A DNA stretch of 64,000 bases from Phymatolithon calcareum (GCA_977006965.1 OZ345352.1:1860001-1924000), one strand, 5' to 3'; shown: positions 1-9,819, counted from the stretch's first letter. The notes: generated from the sequence alone by a model not told the origin. Numbers and translations: made by a program.

Positions 1-256
1 CAGATCAAATGGCCGGTCGTTTTGTGTTGTGCAGCTATAGCTGCACTGTAACTATATAGTTATAACGTAGCTAGTGTAGAATTGTTTCAATAGATCGAAA
101 ATCTCCAGATTAATCTGAAACTGAATATTTACAGAACTTCTCAGTAGGGCGCGCTCCGATTGGGCTAGGGGCTGAGAGAAAATATGTCAGATAAGCAAAA
201 AATTAGAACGGACCTGAAATAATAATAAGTAGATGTTTTCCGTAAGCGGGCACGGA
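1..256. other. AT-rich stretch without a recognisable gene
   Basis: No reading frame, repeat or RNA signature could be supported in this stretch. Confidence 0.5.
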
Positions 257-333
257 GGACCAGGCCCGAGTGGGTACAATAGGGCCCGAGAGCCTAGCCC
301 GAATGTGCTATTGTACCCACGAGGGCCTTGTCC
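257..333. repeat. Long foldback hairpin
   Basis: Positions 270-282 (GTGGGTACAATAG) and 308-320 are a perfect 13-bp inverted repeat. The stem continues imperfectly through 257-269 paired with 321-333, giving about 26 bp of stem around a 25-nt loop. The loop and arms are rich in CCCGA/GGCCC motifs. No protein is encoded across it. It could be a foldback transposon remnant or a cruciform-forming site. No target duplication was found. Confidence 0.6.
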
Positions 334-589
334 GAGTCTGTCCTACATTCTCTTTTCATGCCCGTTTATTGTAAACATTTGACTTGTTTTTGGATAAGCT
401 GGCAAATACACATTGAGCGAAGTAATGCTTTATTGTTAATAGATTTTCTGGATTGGGTTTCATCCAAAGGTGTTGGTACCGTTAATCTCATCCCTGACTG
501 TGAGAAATCAATCATCAGATTATATATCAAAGTTTGGGAGCTGCAGTGGTGAAAAGAATGGCTTACGCAAACTGGAATTTATTAATGCG

Positions 590-850
590 ATTAAAGTGCG
601 TTTGACGCTTGGCATCGAAATTAGTCACAAGTGCCTTCCTGCAAATATTCCTGAAGACTGATTTTACTGGACCACCACAACACAAAATTCCAGATATCGT
701 TGCCGTAATTGTCACCACTGCAGATATTCACTACCGGCGATCCAACAAGGTCCTGGTTTTTGGTTCACAGAGGCATCCCACAAGGATCCCCCTTGAGTCC
801 AACGTATATCATTTTCATGGATTTGATTGCAACTAAGGTTTTAACGTGTA
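590..850 (+). pseudogene. LINE reverse-transcriptase relic (RT palm fragment)
   Basis: A short frame around 740-830 encodes HRGIPQGSPLSP followed by IIFMD. This matches the conserved block of the two longer LINEs here (RGVPQGSPLSP...NIFMD), with the same preceding Gly-Asp...Trp context. The catalytic FADD block that should follow is not recognisable. Both flanks are frameshifted, so this is an ancient fragment of the APE-type LINE family rather than a functional gene. Confidence 0.6.
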
Positions 851-1256
851 CAGCTCGAGAGTTAGCGGAAACGGAAGATCCCTTTCGACTGTCCCGCAGC
901 CATTCCAGAAATCCTTCAACCACCAAGGTGACAGCACCAACTACAAGCTAAGTCCAACACAGCTCGAAATCAGATTCGGAGAACAGGTTCCACAATACAT
1001 GTCCACACTGGAAGACATTTTGAGCAAGGCCTTTCTCAATGACAAAGAAGTCACTGATGCATAACAAACCCTAGCTGAATTAAATTTGTTTAGCATCCAG
1101 TTGAAGTTGGAGATGTTTGTGTATTAACATGCAAACAATGATTTATTGGCTAGACGTATTCCACGACCTGATTAACTTCCCACTAATTGGTTAAGGACCA
1201 GACGTAGGTAACTTCTAGCCGCATCTCACTCTAAACGCAAGTCTGGAAATTGCAAA

Positions 1257-1325
1257 GTTGCCCCAGGCGTCTGCTGATGCGATGGTAACGTTTAAAAATC
1301 TCCATTTCCTCGCCTTCTTCTTCCG
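1257..1325 (+). mobile_element. Hairpin-tailed short retroposon, divergent copy 1
   Basis: Positions 1257-1289 reproduce the 33-nt hairpin found in four other plus-strand copies: GTTGCC paired with GGTAAC, enclosing an inner GCGTC/GATGC stem. An A/T-rich spacer and a TTC-rich tail (about 1312-1325) follow. Several substitutions mark it as older than the copies at 5.5, 9.8 and 19.6 kb. A degenerate 12-bp match (CCCACTAATTGG upstream, CCGACTAATTCG downstream) could be an eroded target duplication, but this is uncertain. Confidence 0.55.
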
Positions 1326-1407
1326 ACTAATTCGACCTGGTGGAGGAGAAACAAGTTAAGCAATATAAGAAGAATTTTCTTTCAATTTCAAAATAATTAT
1401 TCAGTAT

Positions 1408-2574
1408 TTATCGCTCCTGGTTCAATTTCAAAGCTTCGAGAAATGGACTAAGAGTCCAATTTCCCGAACGTTTCGGCAACTGAAAAGACTTCCACAAGGA
1501 TCGTACAAGAGTGCCGAGTCTAGTAGGAACAGACACCCGCTGGACCTGGACTGGTTCTGGTTCGTGAGGGGCAACATTTGGAGCCACAACCTCATCCGCT
1601 TGTTCACCATTAGCTGCAGCCGGCTCTTCGTCGTTGCGAAACAATCCACAAGTGCAATTCGGGCTTCCATGCGCGTTATTGGGCGTTTCCTCAAGAGAGA
1701 AATATTCCTTGCCACAGTTGTAGCAAAACCCGCATCCACACTTGCACTTGACAAAGTTGCAATCTCCCTTCTGACGATCAATCGTAATGTCGCATTTCGG
1801 GCATGCTTTCCACGCCTCCTCCCTTGCTAGTTTTGCAAATGCATCCGTACCTTCTTTCTCGACGACATACTGCTCGCAAGTTCGGTCGACGTGCCATTGC
1901 ACCTTGCAATTTACACAAGTTTCCTTGTTACAAGAAGGACACATAACCCTAAACTCCCCAATGCGACCACGAACAGCGGGATTATCAGCCCAATCGAACG
2001 GCATAGAGCATGCTGGATTCGCACAATATCGGATACGTTCCATATGTTTCTTCTCCAATATTAGGCGCTCTAAAGCGACGTATGCCGCTCCAGTTCCCGC
2101 CATTATGGCGAGACAGTGCTGTGGGTCCAACTCCACCGGCTGCTTTGCGGCTGTTGCTTGACACTGCGGGCACGTGAGTGGATACTGGCGAGTCTCAGTG
2201 GCGATTATAACGAGATGCTGCCGCATGCACGGCTTGCAGAACGAATGGCCGCACTTGGAGGAGAGAAAACGGTCGAAGGTCGGGGTCATTTCCAGACAGA
2301 TGGAACACTTTATGGAGGACGGTCCCGCTGTCACATGGGCAGTAACTTGTCGGGCGAGCATATGAGCTAACTCGGCGTCGTGAGCAACGGCGAGTTCGGC
2401 GGCCGTCATGCCGCACGCTGTGGATATATCGTACAGAGTAGCCGGGTCCGGCTCAGAGTGTAGTGAAATGTGGAGAAGTGTGTCCCGCCACACTTCTCCG
2501 GCTCCGTCTTCGCGGAGTTGCATGCGCACAGCTTCGAGGTAGTCGCGCTCCTCGACGGTCGAAGGGCCTGCCAT
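1408..2574 (-). CDS. RING-IBR-RING (RBR) E3 ubiquitin ligase
   Basis: A 388-residue intronless frame with the complete RBR signature. RING1 uses Cys90, Cys93, Cys108, His110, Cys113, Cys116, Cys135 and Cys138. The IBR (in-between-RING) domain spans about Cys184-Cys233. RING2 spans Cys258-Cys287, and its GDC core places Cys272 at the position of the catalytic, ubiquitin-accepting cysteine. RBR enzymes take ubiquitin from an E2 as a thioester on this cysteine and pass it to a substrate, usually in the cytosol. The ~80-residue N-terminus is helical and acidic without a named domain. The C-terminal ~75 residues look disordered. No signal peptide or membrane segment is seen. The ATG at 2574 gives the longest frame and leaves all domains intact. 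This is the only clearly conserved cellular gene here. Its substrate cannot be inferred. Confidence 0.88.
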   Translation of the reverse strand: MAGPSTVEERDYLEAVRMQLREDGAGEVWRDTLLHISLHSEPDPATLYDISTACGMTAAELAVAHDAELAHMLARQVTAHVTAGPSSIKCSICLEMTPTFDRFLSSKCGHSFCKPCMRQHLVIIATETRQYPLTCPQCQATAAKQPVELDPQHCLAIMAGTGAAYVALERLILEKKHMERIRYCANPACSMPFDWADNPAVRGRIGEFRVMCPSCNKETCVNCKVQWHVDRTCEQYVVEKEGTDAFAKLAREEAWKACPKCDITIDRQKGDCNFVKCKCGCGFCYNCGKEYFSLEETPNNAHGSPNCTCGLFRNDEEPAAANGEQADEVVAPNVAPHEPEPVQVQRVSVPTRLGTLVRSLWKSFQLPKRSGNWTLSPFLEALKLNQER

Positions 2575-4025
2575 TCAGAAAGGGGCGGGCCCAGCTGTGG
2601 AGGTGCAGGTCACGGTTGGGCTCTGAGTCTCAGCCTGTACTTGATGAAAGGTACGCGTCAAGCTTTGCTGCGGTAGAATTTACATACAGTAACAATTCAG
2701 AGATTGAGGACGGGGGGGGAGGGGGGAAGATGGGACGGCAACCATGCACCGTATAATGTATGTATGGAGCAAGATTCTCTTTTTTGGTAAATTAGGTAAA
2801 ACTGGTACGGACAATGACGATTGACACCTACAGATGTACAGTATCACTCAGTTATGGTAAAGAAGCTAATTATGCTCTCACTTGAGCATTCTTAACTTGC
2901 GGATTCTCGCTTGTTCTCACCAAACTTCAAGAGCGAATGCATTGTCCAAACAGGAAAGCGACGAAAATAAAATGGAAGAACGGGACAAGAGAGTTGTGCA
3001 TTCCGCTACCTACCGTAATGGCAATCGTAATTAAGTGGATTTATTGAGAAGGTATCCTCTTTTTGTCATTCCTAGTGTCTATGTGCCGGAAATTTACCCT
3101 CAATTGAGGGAAGAGATTCATTCAATTTTTTGTTCATGAATGTTACTCGCTATCAAGCGCGTCAACAGCGCCAAGCTCATAGATGTCTTCAGCATGCTTA
3201 GTGAAGCAGTTCCTAACAGTAGAAATGTCGCAAATGTATATTGTGGCACTATCAAGCGTATTACATTGTGAGAACACAGTGGTCAAGGTCTCGCGTTTTC
3301 AAACTCTGCAGTTGTTTTGCACAACAAAAGTAGTCATCATGAACTCTGCAATCATCCTCTTACTTTTCTTAGGGGTAACATGGCGTCCAACACTGCTCTC
3401 GAATGCAAATGTACTCTATAGCGCGACTGAACGTCGACAAGTAATGCGCGTGTCAAATGCTGTCTATGACTTGCTCTCCCGGCACTTCACAAAACCTTCA
3501 CTCCGTCATGTGCTGCTGACACTCTGCATGGTCATCAGAGAATAACAGCCAGCTAACAACATAGAAAATCACAAGAAGAGTTAGATGCCCCATGTGAACT
3601 ATAGGCGCACTTGGTGAATCTCTGCAGAGTCAGCACTCACCAAGTATGAATCCGCACATGCAATGCGCCTTATACCGGCATACGCGGCCACAAGGCAGCA
3701 CAGAACTGCCATTCCGTGGGCCATCTCGCCTTTAAATCTCTTTGACACAGTGTGCTTTCTGTGGTCATTCATAGGATCGACAGAATCTGGACCGAGCGAC
3801 CAGCGGTACTGCGAAGAGTACATGTCGCCTAATTCACATGATTGCACTCTGAATGAAATCAATCGGAGGTATTCGGCCACGGCATCCCTGTTTTTGAAGA
3901 AGAAGGGCCGGGGAAGTGTTTCTTCGGCCTGGTAGACTTCCAGAAAGCGCTCTCAGCACCGAACTCAACTCTTGCCATGAGGACGAGTACTTTGAAAAAC
4001 TTAATAGGTTCTGTCACTGTAGTCT
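2575..4025. other. Upstream region of the RBR gene; no further gene supported
   Basis: The stretch holds the presumed promoter of the minus-strand RBR gene, a short purine tract near 2710-2730, and a perfect 14-bp palindrome CCCTCAATTGAGGG at 3098-3111. Several frames of 60-120 codons occur, but none shows domains, composition or start context that would support a gene. Confidence 0.4.
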
Positions 4026-4368
4026 CTTTTCGCCAAAGCATTGGAAAAAATAATTGCTATTGTAATTATTTAAATTATTGTTCCAATAATTTATTCCTGA
4101 GTCTCGCATATTTATTGTATTTATTGAGATCGTCGTGGTTGCGACAATTATTGTATCGGACTCCTCATTTTTTCGATCCGGTTATTCTATCGCGACAGAA
4201 AGTAGCAAGAAGGATCCAATAATTCGGGGAATAACCAGTTATTTATACCTCGCTGAACTTGAATACAATAATTTATTGCTTCTGCGTTCAACAATAAATT
4301 ATTTATTCTCGACACTTTTCGAGAAAAGAATAAAAATAAATAAATAATTCCAATGCTTTGCTTTTCGC
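4026..4368. mobile_element. MITE with 13-bp TIRs and 8-bp target duplication (hAT-like)
   Basis: The element proper is 4034-4360 (327 bp). It begins CAAAGCATTGGAA (4034-4046) and ends with the exact reverse complement (4348-4360). An identical 8-bp direct repeat, CTTTTCGC, flanks it at 4026-4033 and 4361-4368. Terminal inverted repeats with an 8-bp duplication are the hallmark of hAT-type cut-and-paste transposition; P and Merlin elements give similar lengths and are alternatives. The interior is very AT-rich with repeated ATAATTTATT-like words and encodes no transposase, so the copy is non-autonomous. Perfect ends and duplication suggest fairly recent movement. Confidence 0.82.
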
Positions 4369-4676
4369 CCCTTTCTTCTTAGCTTAGCAGGTTTTCGCAG
4401 GTAACTTGGGGAAACATCGTCACCGCGCGATCGCACTTCGAATGAAGTCCAGTACCACAATTCTCGAATAAGAAGTCTCCGTTTAGAGTGCGAAGTTTCC
4501 ACAACTGAGAGGAAAATCGTCCCTAAAACGGACATAGAACTTTCCGCTTGTACCTTGGCACGCAATGAGCGCTAGTATTCGGCTCGCGGTCGGGCGTGAT
4601 GCCATCAAGTTCGCGGTGCGATAGTTAGTCACAAGGGCCCTGTAAGACTTAGGCGAGAGATCTCGGAAGAGGGCGT

Positions 4677-5018
4677 TTAGAGCTTCTGAAAGTCGTATCG
4701 AAGCTTTTGTGCCCTTCTGAGGAGCATGTAATCGCGACTGGAGACGATAAACAGGCTCTTCGCGATGAATATTGGCAATGATGAACTCTGTAAGCAGGTC
4801 TGGGCGGTACCGCGCTTTTGACGGTGTTGAATCGGTTCAATCTGCTGAGCGTCTGGAATGTCATCCTCAGCGTTCTTTGCCTTGACGTTGACAAAATTGA
4901 CTGTTTTAATCTTAGTCTTCTTCAATGGATGACGAATTAGAACCCATTTCACGCGATGTGACATGCTCGCGCCACCAATGATTTTTTTCCCGAGTGCATT
5001 CTGATCCATACCACTCAT
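4677..5018 (-). CDS. Hypothetical protein, weakly supported
   Basis: A 113-codon frame beginning MSGMDQNALG, with a lysine-rich first half and no recognisable domain, signal peptide or membrane segment. It is not part of any retroelement that I can identify. The only support is its length in a gene-poor area and a moderately coding-like composition. It may be a chance frame. Confidence 0.2.
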   Translation of the reverse strand: MSGMDQNALGKKIIGGASMSHRVKWVLIRHPLKKTKIKTVNFVNVKAKNAEDDIPDAQQIEPIQHRQKRGTAQTCLQSSSLPIFIAKSLFIVSSRDYMLLRRAQKLRYDFQKL

Positions 5019-5505
5019 CTTTTTTGACTCCGAAAAGCCTCCGCATAGTCTAGAGCACTCTGCGAGACCGCTTACGAATGCTGCCTTGGTGGGTACTGAT
5101 GCACCGACCGCGCACTGCCGGTGTTTTTCTCCTGTAATGGCAGGTCTGGTACTTCTGAGTGATCAACATATTTTCGTTGCTAGCGCCGAACGAATCGAGT
5201 TTAAGGTAGTATAGTGGATACTCCTCGTCAGAACATAAAGCCAGGCTTTACGAATATGGCATGAGCGATTTGTTTCGAATTTTCTTTATTTATTTTTTCG
5301 AGCTTTCAAATCGCCCCTCAATTGAGGGGGTTCGTAAAATAGACACTAGTAGGGGTCCCCTACAGAGCTCTGTAGAACAACGTGGCCCGAGCCATAGACG
5401 TGATACCACTGTACTATATATGATACACGTTTCTCTTTCACTACATGTAGGAAAAGAGAAACATATGACACGTGTGATTTTGGACTTTTTCTCCTTCCTT
5501 GCTTA

Positions 5506-5614
5506 GGAGCCTCTGGGCTCTGAGTTGAGTCCTCGTGGCTCATCAGAAGTGTTGCCCCAAGCGTCTGCAGATGCGTTGGTAACACTATAATAAAAATCTC
5601 CACTTCTTCTTCTT
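5506..5614 (+). mobile_element. Hairpin-tailed short retroposon, copy 2 (109 bp, perfect TSD)
   Basis: Direct repeats CCTTCCTTGCTTA at 5493-5505 and 5615-5627 flank this 109-bp insert. It contains the 33-nt hairpin (5551-5583), an A/T-rich spacer, and a (TTC)n tail ending at the second repeat. The perfect 13-bp target-site duplication and the microsatellite tail indicate insertion by target-primed reverse transcription, as for SINEs mobilised by LINE enzymes. The first ~45 bp do not resemble the longer copy at 19.6 kb. Either the family has variable 5' regions or the similarity is too low to see by eye. Confidence 0.8.
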
Positions 5615-5627
5615 CCTTCCTTGCTTA

Positions 5628-6281
5628 ACTGCACCTTGAATATGTAGCAAAAGTTTTTATGTCCCAACTATGCGATAGAGAGGGATTGACAGGAATTCAC
5701 TGCCAGGTGTCAGAGAAGACCAGGAGAATAAAGAGTGGGATAGACTTAAAATAAAAAATATGAGAAAATCAAACAAAACACCCAAACGTGCAAACAGACA
5801 GAGAAGCCTGCTGGTGTCGGCGTCGTCCTCCCGCGGCGACAGTGGCTGGGACGTCTACCCTGAAACAAGCACAAGGAAGAGGGAAAAGGAAGCCAATAGA
5901 GGTTTAAAGCAGGTAGATAAAGTGGACGCCCACCTTCGGAGCAGTCCAAAGCCCTACGGGAAAAATCGGTCGTGATAATCAGACTCGTGCGCGAGGGTAC
6001 GCAGTGCAGGGCTTCGGAAGCTCGAGGAGATGGGTATGTGGAAATGTACACGCGTGCTCTGCGTCGTTTCTTGGAACGCTGCCGTAACTCTGGATCCATA
6101 TCTTTTCATTGAATAGCACTTGAGATTCAGGTGCCTAATGTGAACTCATAAACCATCGGGCAACTAGGACCATGAAGGCTCCTCAGAAGAGCGAAAGACA
6201 TCGAAAAACTCCTTGTTACAAGGTGAGATCACATGTCCTGCTCTCAGCGTTAGTTACTGAACGGATTTGTTCTCCGGAGCT
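5628..6281. other. No supported gene
   Basis: Only short, overlapping chance frames are present. No repeat or RNA signature was recognised. Confidence 0.4.
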
Positions 6282-6437
6282 TCAAACAATAACTCTTTTG
6301 GAAGCGGCGTTTTCCTGTGCTGACCTCCCCTTCTGCAATACCCGGCGGCTAAAAGTTGGGACTACCCGCTCGGTAAGTGTGAGTAATACAGCCACAAAGA
6401 AGACTAATGACATAAGCTCTAGTTTGTAAGGAGCCAT
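6282..6437 (-). CDS. Possible small secreted peptide downstream of the poly-Asp gene
   Basis: An ATG at 6437 opens a 51-codon frame with a hydrophobic N-terminal stretch (LMSLVFFVAVLLTL) resembling a signal sequence, followed by a basic tail. It lies on the same strand as, and just beyond the 3' flank of, the poly-aspartate gene at 6667-7251. Its RVVPT after the hydrophobic core recalls AVVPT in that protein. It could be a decayed paralogue lacking the Asp tract, or a chance frame. A weak TATTTATC-like motif lies upstream. Confidence 0.25.
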   Translation of the reverse strand: MAPYKLELMSLVFFVAVLLTLTERVVPTFSRRVLQKGRSAQENAASKRVIV

Positions 6438-6666
6438 AGCGATGAGACGTTGTGAGCGATAATGTAAAGCATCATTCAGCGATTGATAAATAAACTGCAC
6501 ATTTACAAACAGAAGCTATCAAAGCCCAGCGTTATGCGTACTTGTGTGTAGAACTATATGGCATATTGGTCAACGAGATTAAGTTCTTCTTCGATGTCTT
6601 CTTACAAAGAATCTTGGAAGACGACTTGATAAAGCCATCAGTCTAATAATTTGACAAAGCGTCGGT

Positions 6667-6698
6667 CTAACGCCTGTCATCATCGTCATCATCGTCGT

Positions 6699-6741
<43 letters not shown>

Positions 6742-7039
6742 ATCATCGTCGTCATCGTCGTCATCATCGTCGTCATCATCGTCATCATCATCGTCGTCGT
6801 CATCGTCGTCGTCATCATCGTCATCGTCGTCATCGTCGTCATCATCGTCATCGTCGTCATCACCGCGTGACACAGTCTTTAGGGTCTTCTTACGAAGAGT
6901 CCTTGAAGATTTCTTTATGCAACAATCGTCGTCATCATCGTCGTCGCAATCATCATCGTCGTCGCAACAATCATCGTCGTCGCAACAATCGTCGTCGTCG
7001 TCGCAATCCTTAGGGCAATCGTCGTCATCGTCGTCGCAA

Positions 7040-7086
<47 letters not shown>

Positions 7087-7251
7087 ATCATCACTGCGGA
7101 TCAAAGTAAGAGCTACTTTCTTGGCAGGTTTACCAGCCGACACAGCGACGGCCTTGACGCTGGTCGTCGACTTGGAAGTCGGCACAACTGCACAGAGAGC
7201 GATAGTCAAAAGTGCCAGGAGAACGAATATAACGAGGGAAAGACGGGCCAT
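6667..7251 (-). CDS. Secreted poly-aspartate protein A
   Basis: 194 residues from the ATG at 7251, chosen because its context (CACAAAATGGC) is conserved with the paralogue at 14092 and it starts a typical signal peptide (MARLSLVIFVLLALLTIALC). A ~30-residue linker follows, then 18 Asp. Residues 72-111 are a cysteine-bearing Asp module with single cysteines and CC doublets. Residues 112-130 are a basic stretch (about IKKSSRTLRKKTLKTVSRG). Then come 62 consecutive Asp and a terminal Arg-Arg. Asp is encoded by mixed GAT and GAC, not by one pure codon repeat. The protein should be exported, extremely acidic and able to bind divalent cations. The Cys residues could cross-link it. A role in calcium handling, wall chemistry or mineral control is inference only. 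The frames on the opposite strand are repeat shadows. Confidence 0.75.
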
Positions 7252-7339
7252 TTTGTGCGTTCTTTCGATGTTGGTGTTCTTTAAGTTTAGAGTTCTTTGC
7301 GGGTGCACTAGTGATTGCTGGTCTACAAGCTAGAAGACG

Positions 7340-7391
7340 CTGCCTTATATAGTATTTGAGAAGAGTGCAACACCATGACGGGTCTAGAGTA
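7340..7391 (-). promoter_or_regulatory. Conserved core promoter of poly-Asp gene A
   Basis: Read on the minus strand, a TACTCTAGACCCGTCATGG block (7391-7373) is followed by CTTCTCAAATACTATATAAGG, with TATATAAGG at 7351-7343. Next comes CTTCTAGCTTGTAGA (about 7336-7322), a plausible initiation region 90-70 nt upstream of the ATG. The same order and spacing occur before gene B at 13965-14034, while the intervening bases differ. This supports a real TATA-type promoter. Confidence 0.6.
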
Positions 7392-9746
7392 CATCGTGAA
7401 AAAGTGAGCATTCATTGACGCCACGGCTGGTAAACGTTCTTAAGTCCACATCGAAGTATAAAGACGTATCGCACTGGGCAATTGCTGCTGGTACTCAAAC
7501 ATGCGCCAACGAGAGAACTTGAATGTCGAAAACAGTGCGACTACGGCCTCTACAATGCGTCAATGCTATACATAGTAGCACTTCTAAACCACACTAAGAG
7601 GATTTATCACAGAGCTATATTTGTATCATCTTCCTCCATTCCTGCACGTGGAGCCCACGTCCAAACTGACTCCACCTCGTCTGCTGGATTTTTTAATTTG
7701 GACGGAATTGCAAACATTTCAGTTGAGCTAACATACTGTGTGTACGCGACAGGCATGCTGGGACACCAAGCTTTCTAATCCGCACGCTGGCTGCACGCAT
7801 TTGCAGATATGGTTGTACGTACTTCTCAAGCCATCCCGCCTTCAGTGGAGACTCTGCGGTACATATCTTGGTGCTAACCTCATCTCACGTTACCTGCACC
7901 ATCAGGGAATCATATCTTTTCGTCCTGTAGACTAGTTCTGGAAGGAAGAAGAAAGAGGAATCATGAGCGTTTCGTTGATGCAGACATTTTATGTTGCTAC
8001 TTTCGACGGCCAAGAGTAGCGAATTTAGAATTTGATATTTTGCGCTTTCTCGTTATAAGGGATATAATTTCAAACACAGGAATTTCGCCTCTATGGTGGA
8101 CATCCGTCAAGGCTGATTGCCTGAACTTTTGGACTAGAATTTGTGTGTTCTGTTCCGACTGCCTCGACAGATCTTGACCCACTATTTCAATGAATCCAGG
8201 TGCATAGGTTAATGTTGAAATTTCGAAGTACATCTTAGCTCAAGGGGTTCTTGGAATCGAATCTGACATGAAACTCATAAGTGCTAAATCGAAGAAGACG
8301 GTGCTCGTCTAGACAGCCATGACAAAGTTGTGTAACACACCAACACATATAGTGCAGATATTTCAACGACTTGAAATGACTGTGGTCTTGCTTGCACGCT
8401 CAGAGAATTGTTGTCCACAGGTCCTGTTTCAAATTCTACGGCAGCTCCTGCCGAGTGCCCTCAAGGTGAATATGCAATGCGTAGCAGAACTAACTGTGTA
8501 TACTATTCTTTTTAGAGACAAACGTACGCATCATGAAATCCTATCTATTTATAACATATTTGTCGCGGCTCCTCGACAACCATTGCATTTGGATCCAAAT
8601 CTTTAACATTCCAACCGAGTTCCAGATGTAAAGATATGTTGTTTCAGGACGAGATGGAACGACGTCAAATTTCACTGCGAATGATGCTTGTTGTTCTCTG
8701 TGGAACGTCATACATCCATGGAAATTCGAATACAGTAAATTAGTTTGCAAAAACATTAAGCTCCGATACTTGACGAATCAGAAGGGGACACAGTGTCACT
8801 TGGACTGTGTCGAACATTTTCTCGGTCACATGCCCGCAGGTGTAAGTTAGTTCACCTTCATGTCCCGCTTGTGATCAGCGGAAGGTTATATTTCCCTTGG
8901 GAATGCGCCATATCTAATTACTGTACTAGGAATAAAAACCTTCCATGAACCTAAGTTCAAATATTTTTAAATATTTGAACATAGGTTCATGGAAGTATTT
9001 TTTTAACGCCCTCAAATATCTTATACTCGCATATCCTTTGCAAATGCTACTGTCTACAGATTAACTACGAATCTGCAATCAAACAATCAGTCTATTGTAG
9101 CTTCGTTGCTGTACTTAAGTCTGTCCAGACATGATTCACTTTTTTTCCATAGCCCTACCCGCAAAAACTCTTTTCCCTCTGAGCACAGAGTGGAGCAATG
9201 AGGCGATCTCGGCTATGATATGAAGCATGGAGCGAAAAATGCTGAGTCTCCGAATTGCATCTTGCCAGAGTTAAAAGGCGGCTCCGCTTCGTTGGATTTT
9301 GCCTTCCTTGTCATCGAAGAGAACGTGGCCCAGTGCTTTTTCGGTCATCGTTTTCTCTTTTTCGGCCGGATAGTATCTTGGAAGGAGCTTCGTAGCAGTA
9401 ATTGGTAGGAGCTTTGTAGCACTCATTGGGAGGGACATTGGAAGGTAGCAAATGAGGATGACTTGTTCGAATATTCGTAAGACTACGAGGCTTTTAAATA
9501 ACTTCAAGAAAACTTATTGGGGAGCCGACAAAACGCTCGTCTCGCCGCTAGCAGGTGATGGTATGGTTTCGGAAGCCGGGAATCGCCAAAAGAGTTCCGC
9601 TAAGTTCATACCATATTTTTCTCTTTCTGTTGGAATCAGTGGAGTTTCCTTTTCTAATAGTGTGTATGAAGCGCCCTGCTTGAGAACTGTTCGTGCCCTC
9701 TCATTGTCAACATGCCATGACCTGCCTGGTGCAAATCTTCAACGCC
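7392..9746. other. Gene-poor stretch with one long palindrome
   Basis: Apart from the near-perfect palindrome at 8940-8995, no gene or repeat could be supported. The many short frames lack domains. Confidence 0.4.
8940..8995. repeat. 56-bp near-perfect palindrome
   Basis: The arms 8940-8966 and 8969-8995 are 27 bp each with a single mismatch, separated by TT. The left arm begins CTTCCATGAACCTAAG. The T-rich run after the right arm almost continues the symmetry with the A-rich run before the left arm. It could extrude a cruciform or form a very stable RNA hairpin. It may be a tiny foldback element or a site of inverted duplication. Confidence 0.75.
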
Positions 9747-9819
9747 TCATACTCTTCGTGCAGATGCGTTGGTAACACTATAATAAAAATCTCCACTTCT
9801 TCTTCTTCATACTCTTCGT
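9747..9819 (+). mobile_element. Hairpin-tailed short retroposon, copy 3 (47 bp, perfect TSD)
   Basis: The insert 9760-9806 is only 47 bp. It starts within the hairpin (GCAGATGCGTTGGTAAC), then carries the same A/T spacer and (TTC)n tail as copy 2. Identical 13-bp direct repeats, TCATACTCTTCGT, flank it at 9747-9759 and 9807-9819. It is an extreme 5' truncation caught between a perfect target duplication, as expected when target-primed reverse transcription aborts early. Its near identity to copy 2 suggests a common recent source. Confidence 0.82.

Noticed and set aside
1257-1289. Self-cleaving ribozyme (twister or hammerhead) as the identity of the shared hairpin
   Set aside because: The CCCAAGC string recalls twister, but the required stem and loop arrangement is absent, and no hammerhead core is present.
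3599-3935. Overlapping ~90-codon frames on both strands
   Set aside because: No domain or signal in either; probably chance.
5430-5461. Inverted repeat GTTTCTCTTT...AAAGAGAAAC
   Set aside because: Low-complexity purine/pyrimidine arms of 10 bp; too weak to call a feature.
6717-6860. CRISPR-like regular repeats
   Set aside because: The periodicity is a trinucleotide coding repeat with no spacers, in a eukaryotic context.
6651-7333. Long Ser-, His/Arg-, Met/Thr- or Gln-rich frames opposite or offset to the poly-Asp genes
   Set aside because: They are alternate-frame readings of the GAY repeat and lack a conserved start or promoter; the Asp frame has a signal peptide in both paralogues.
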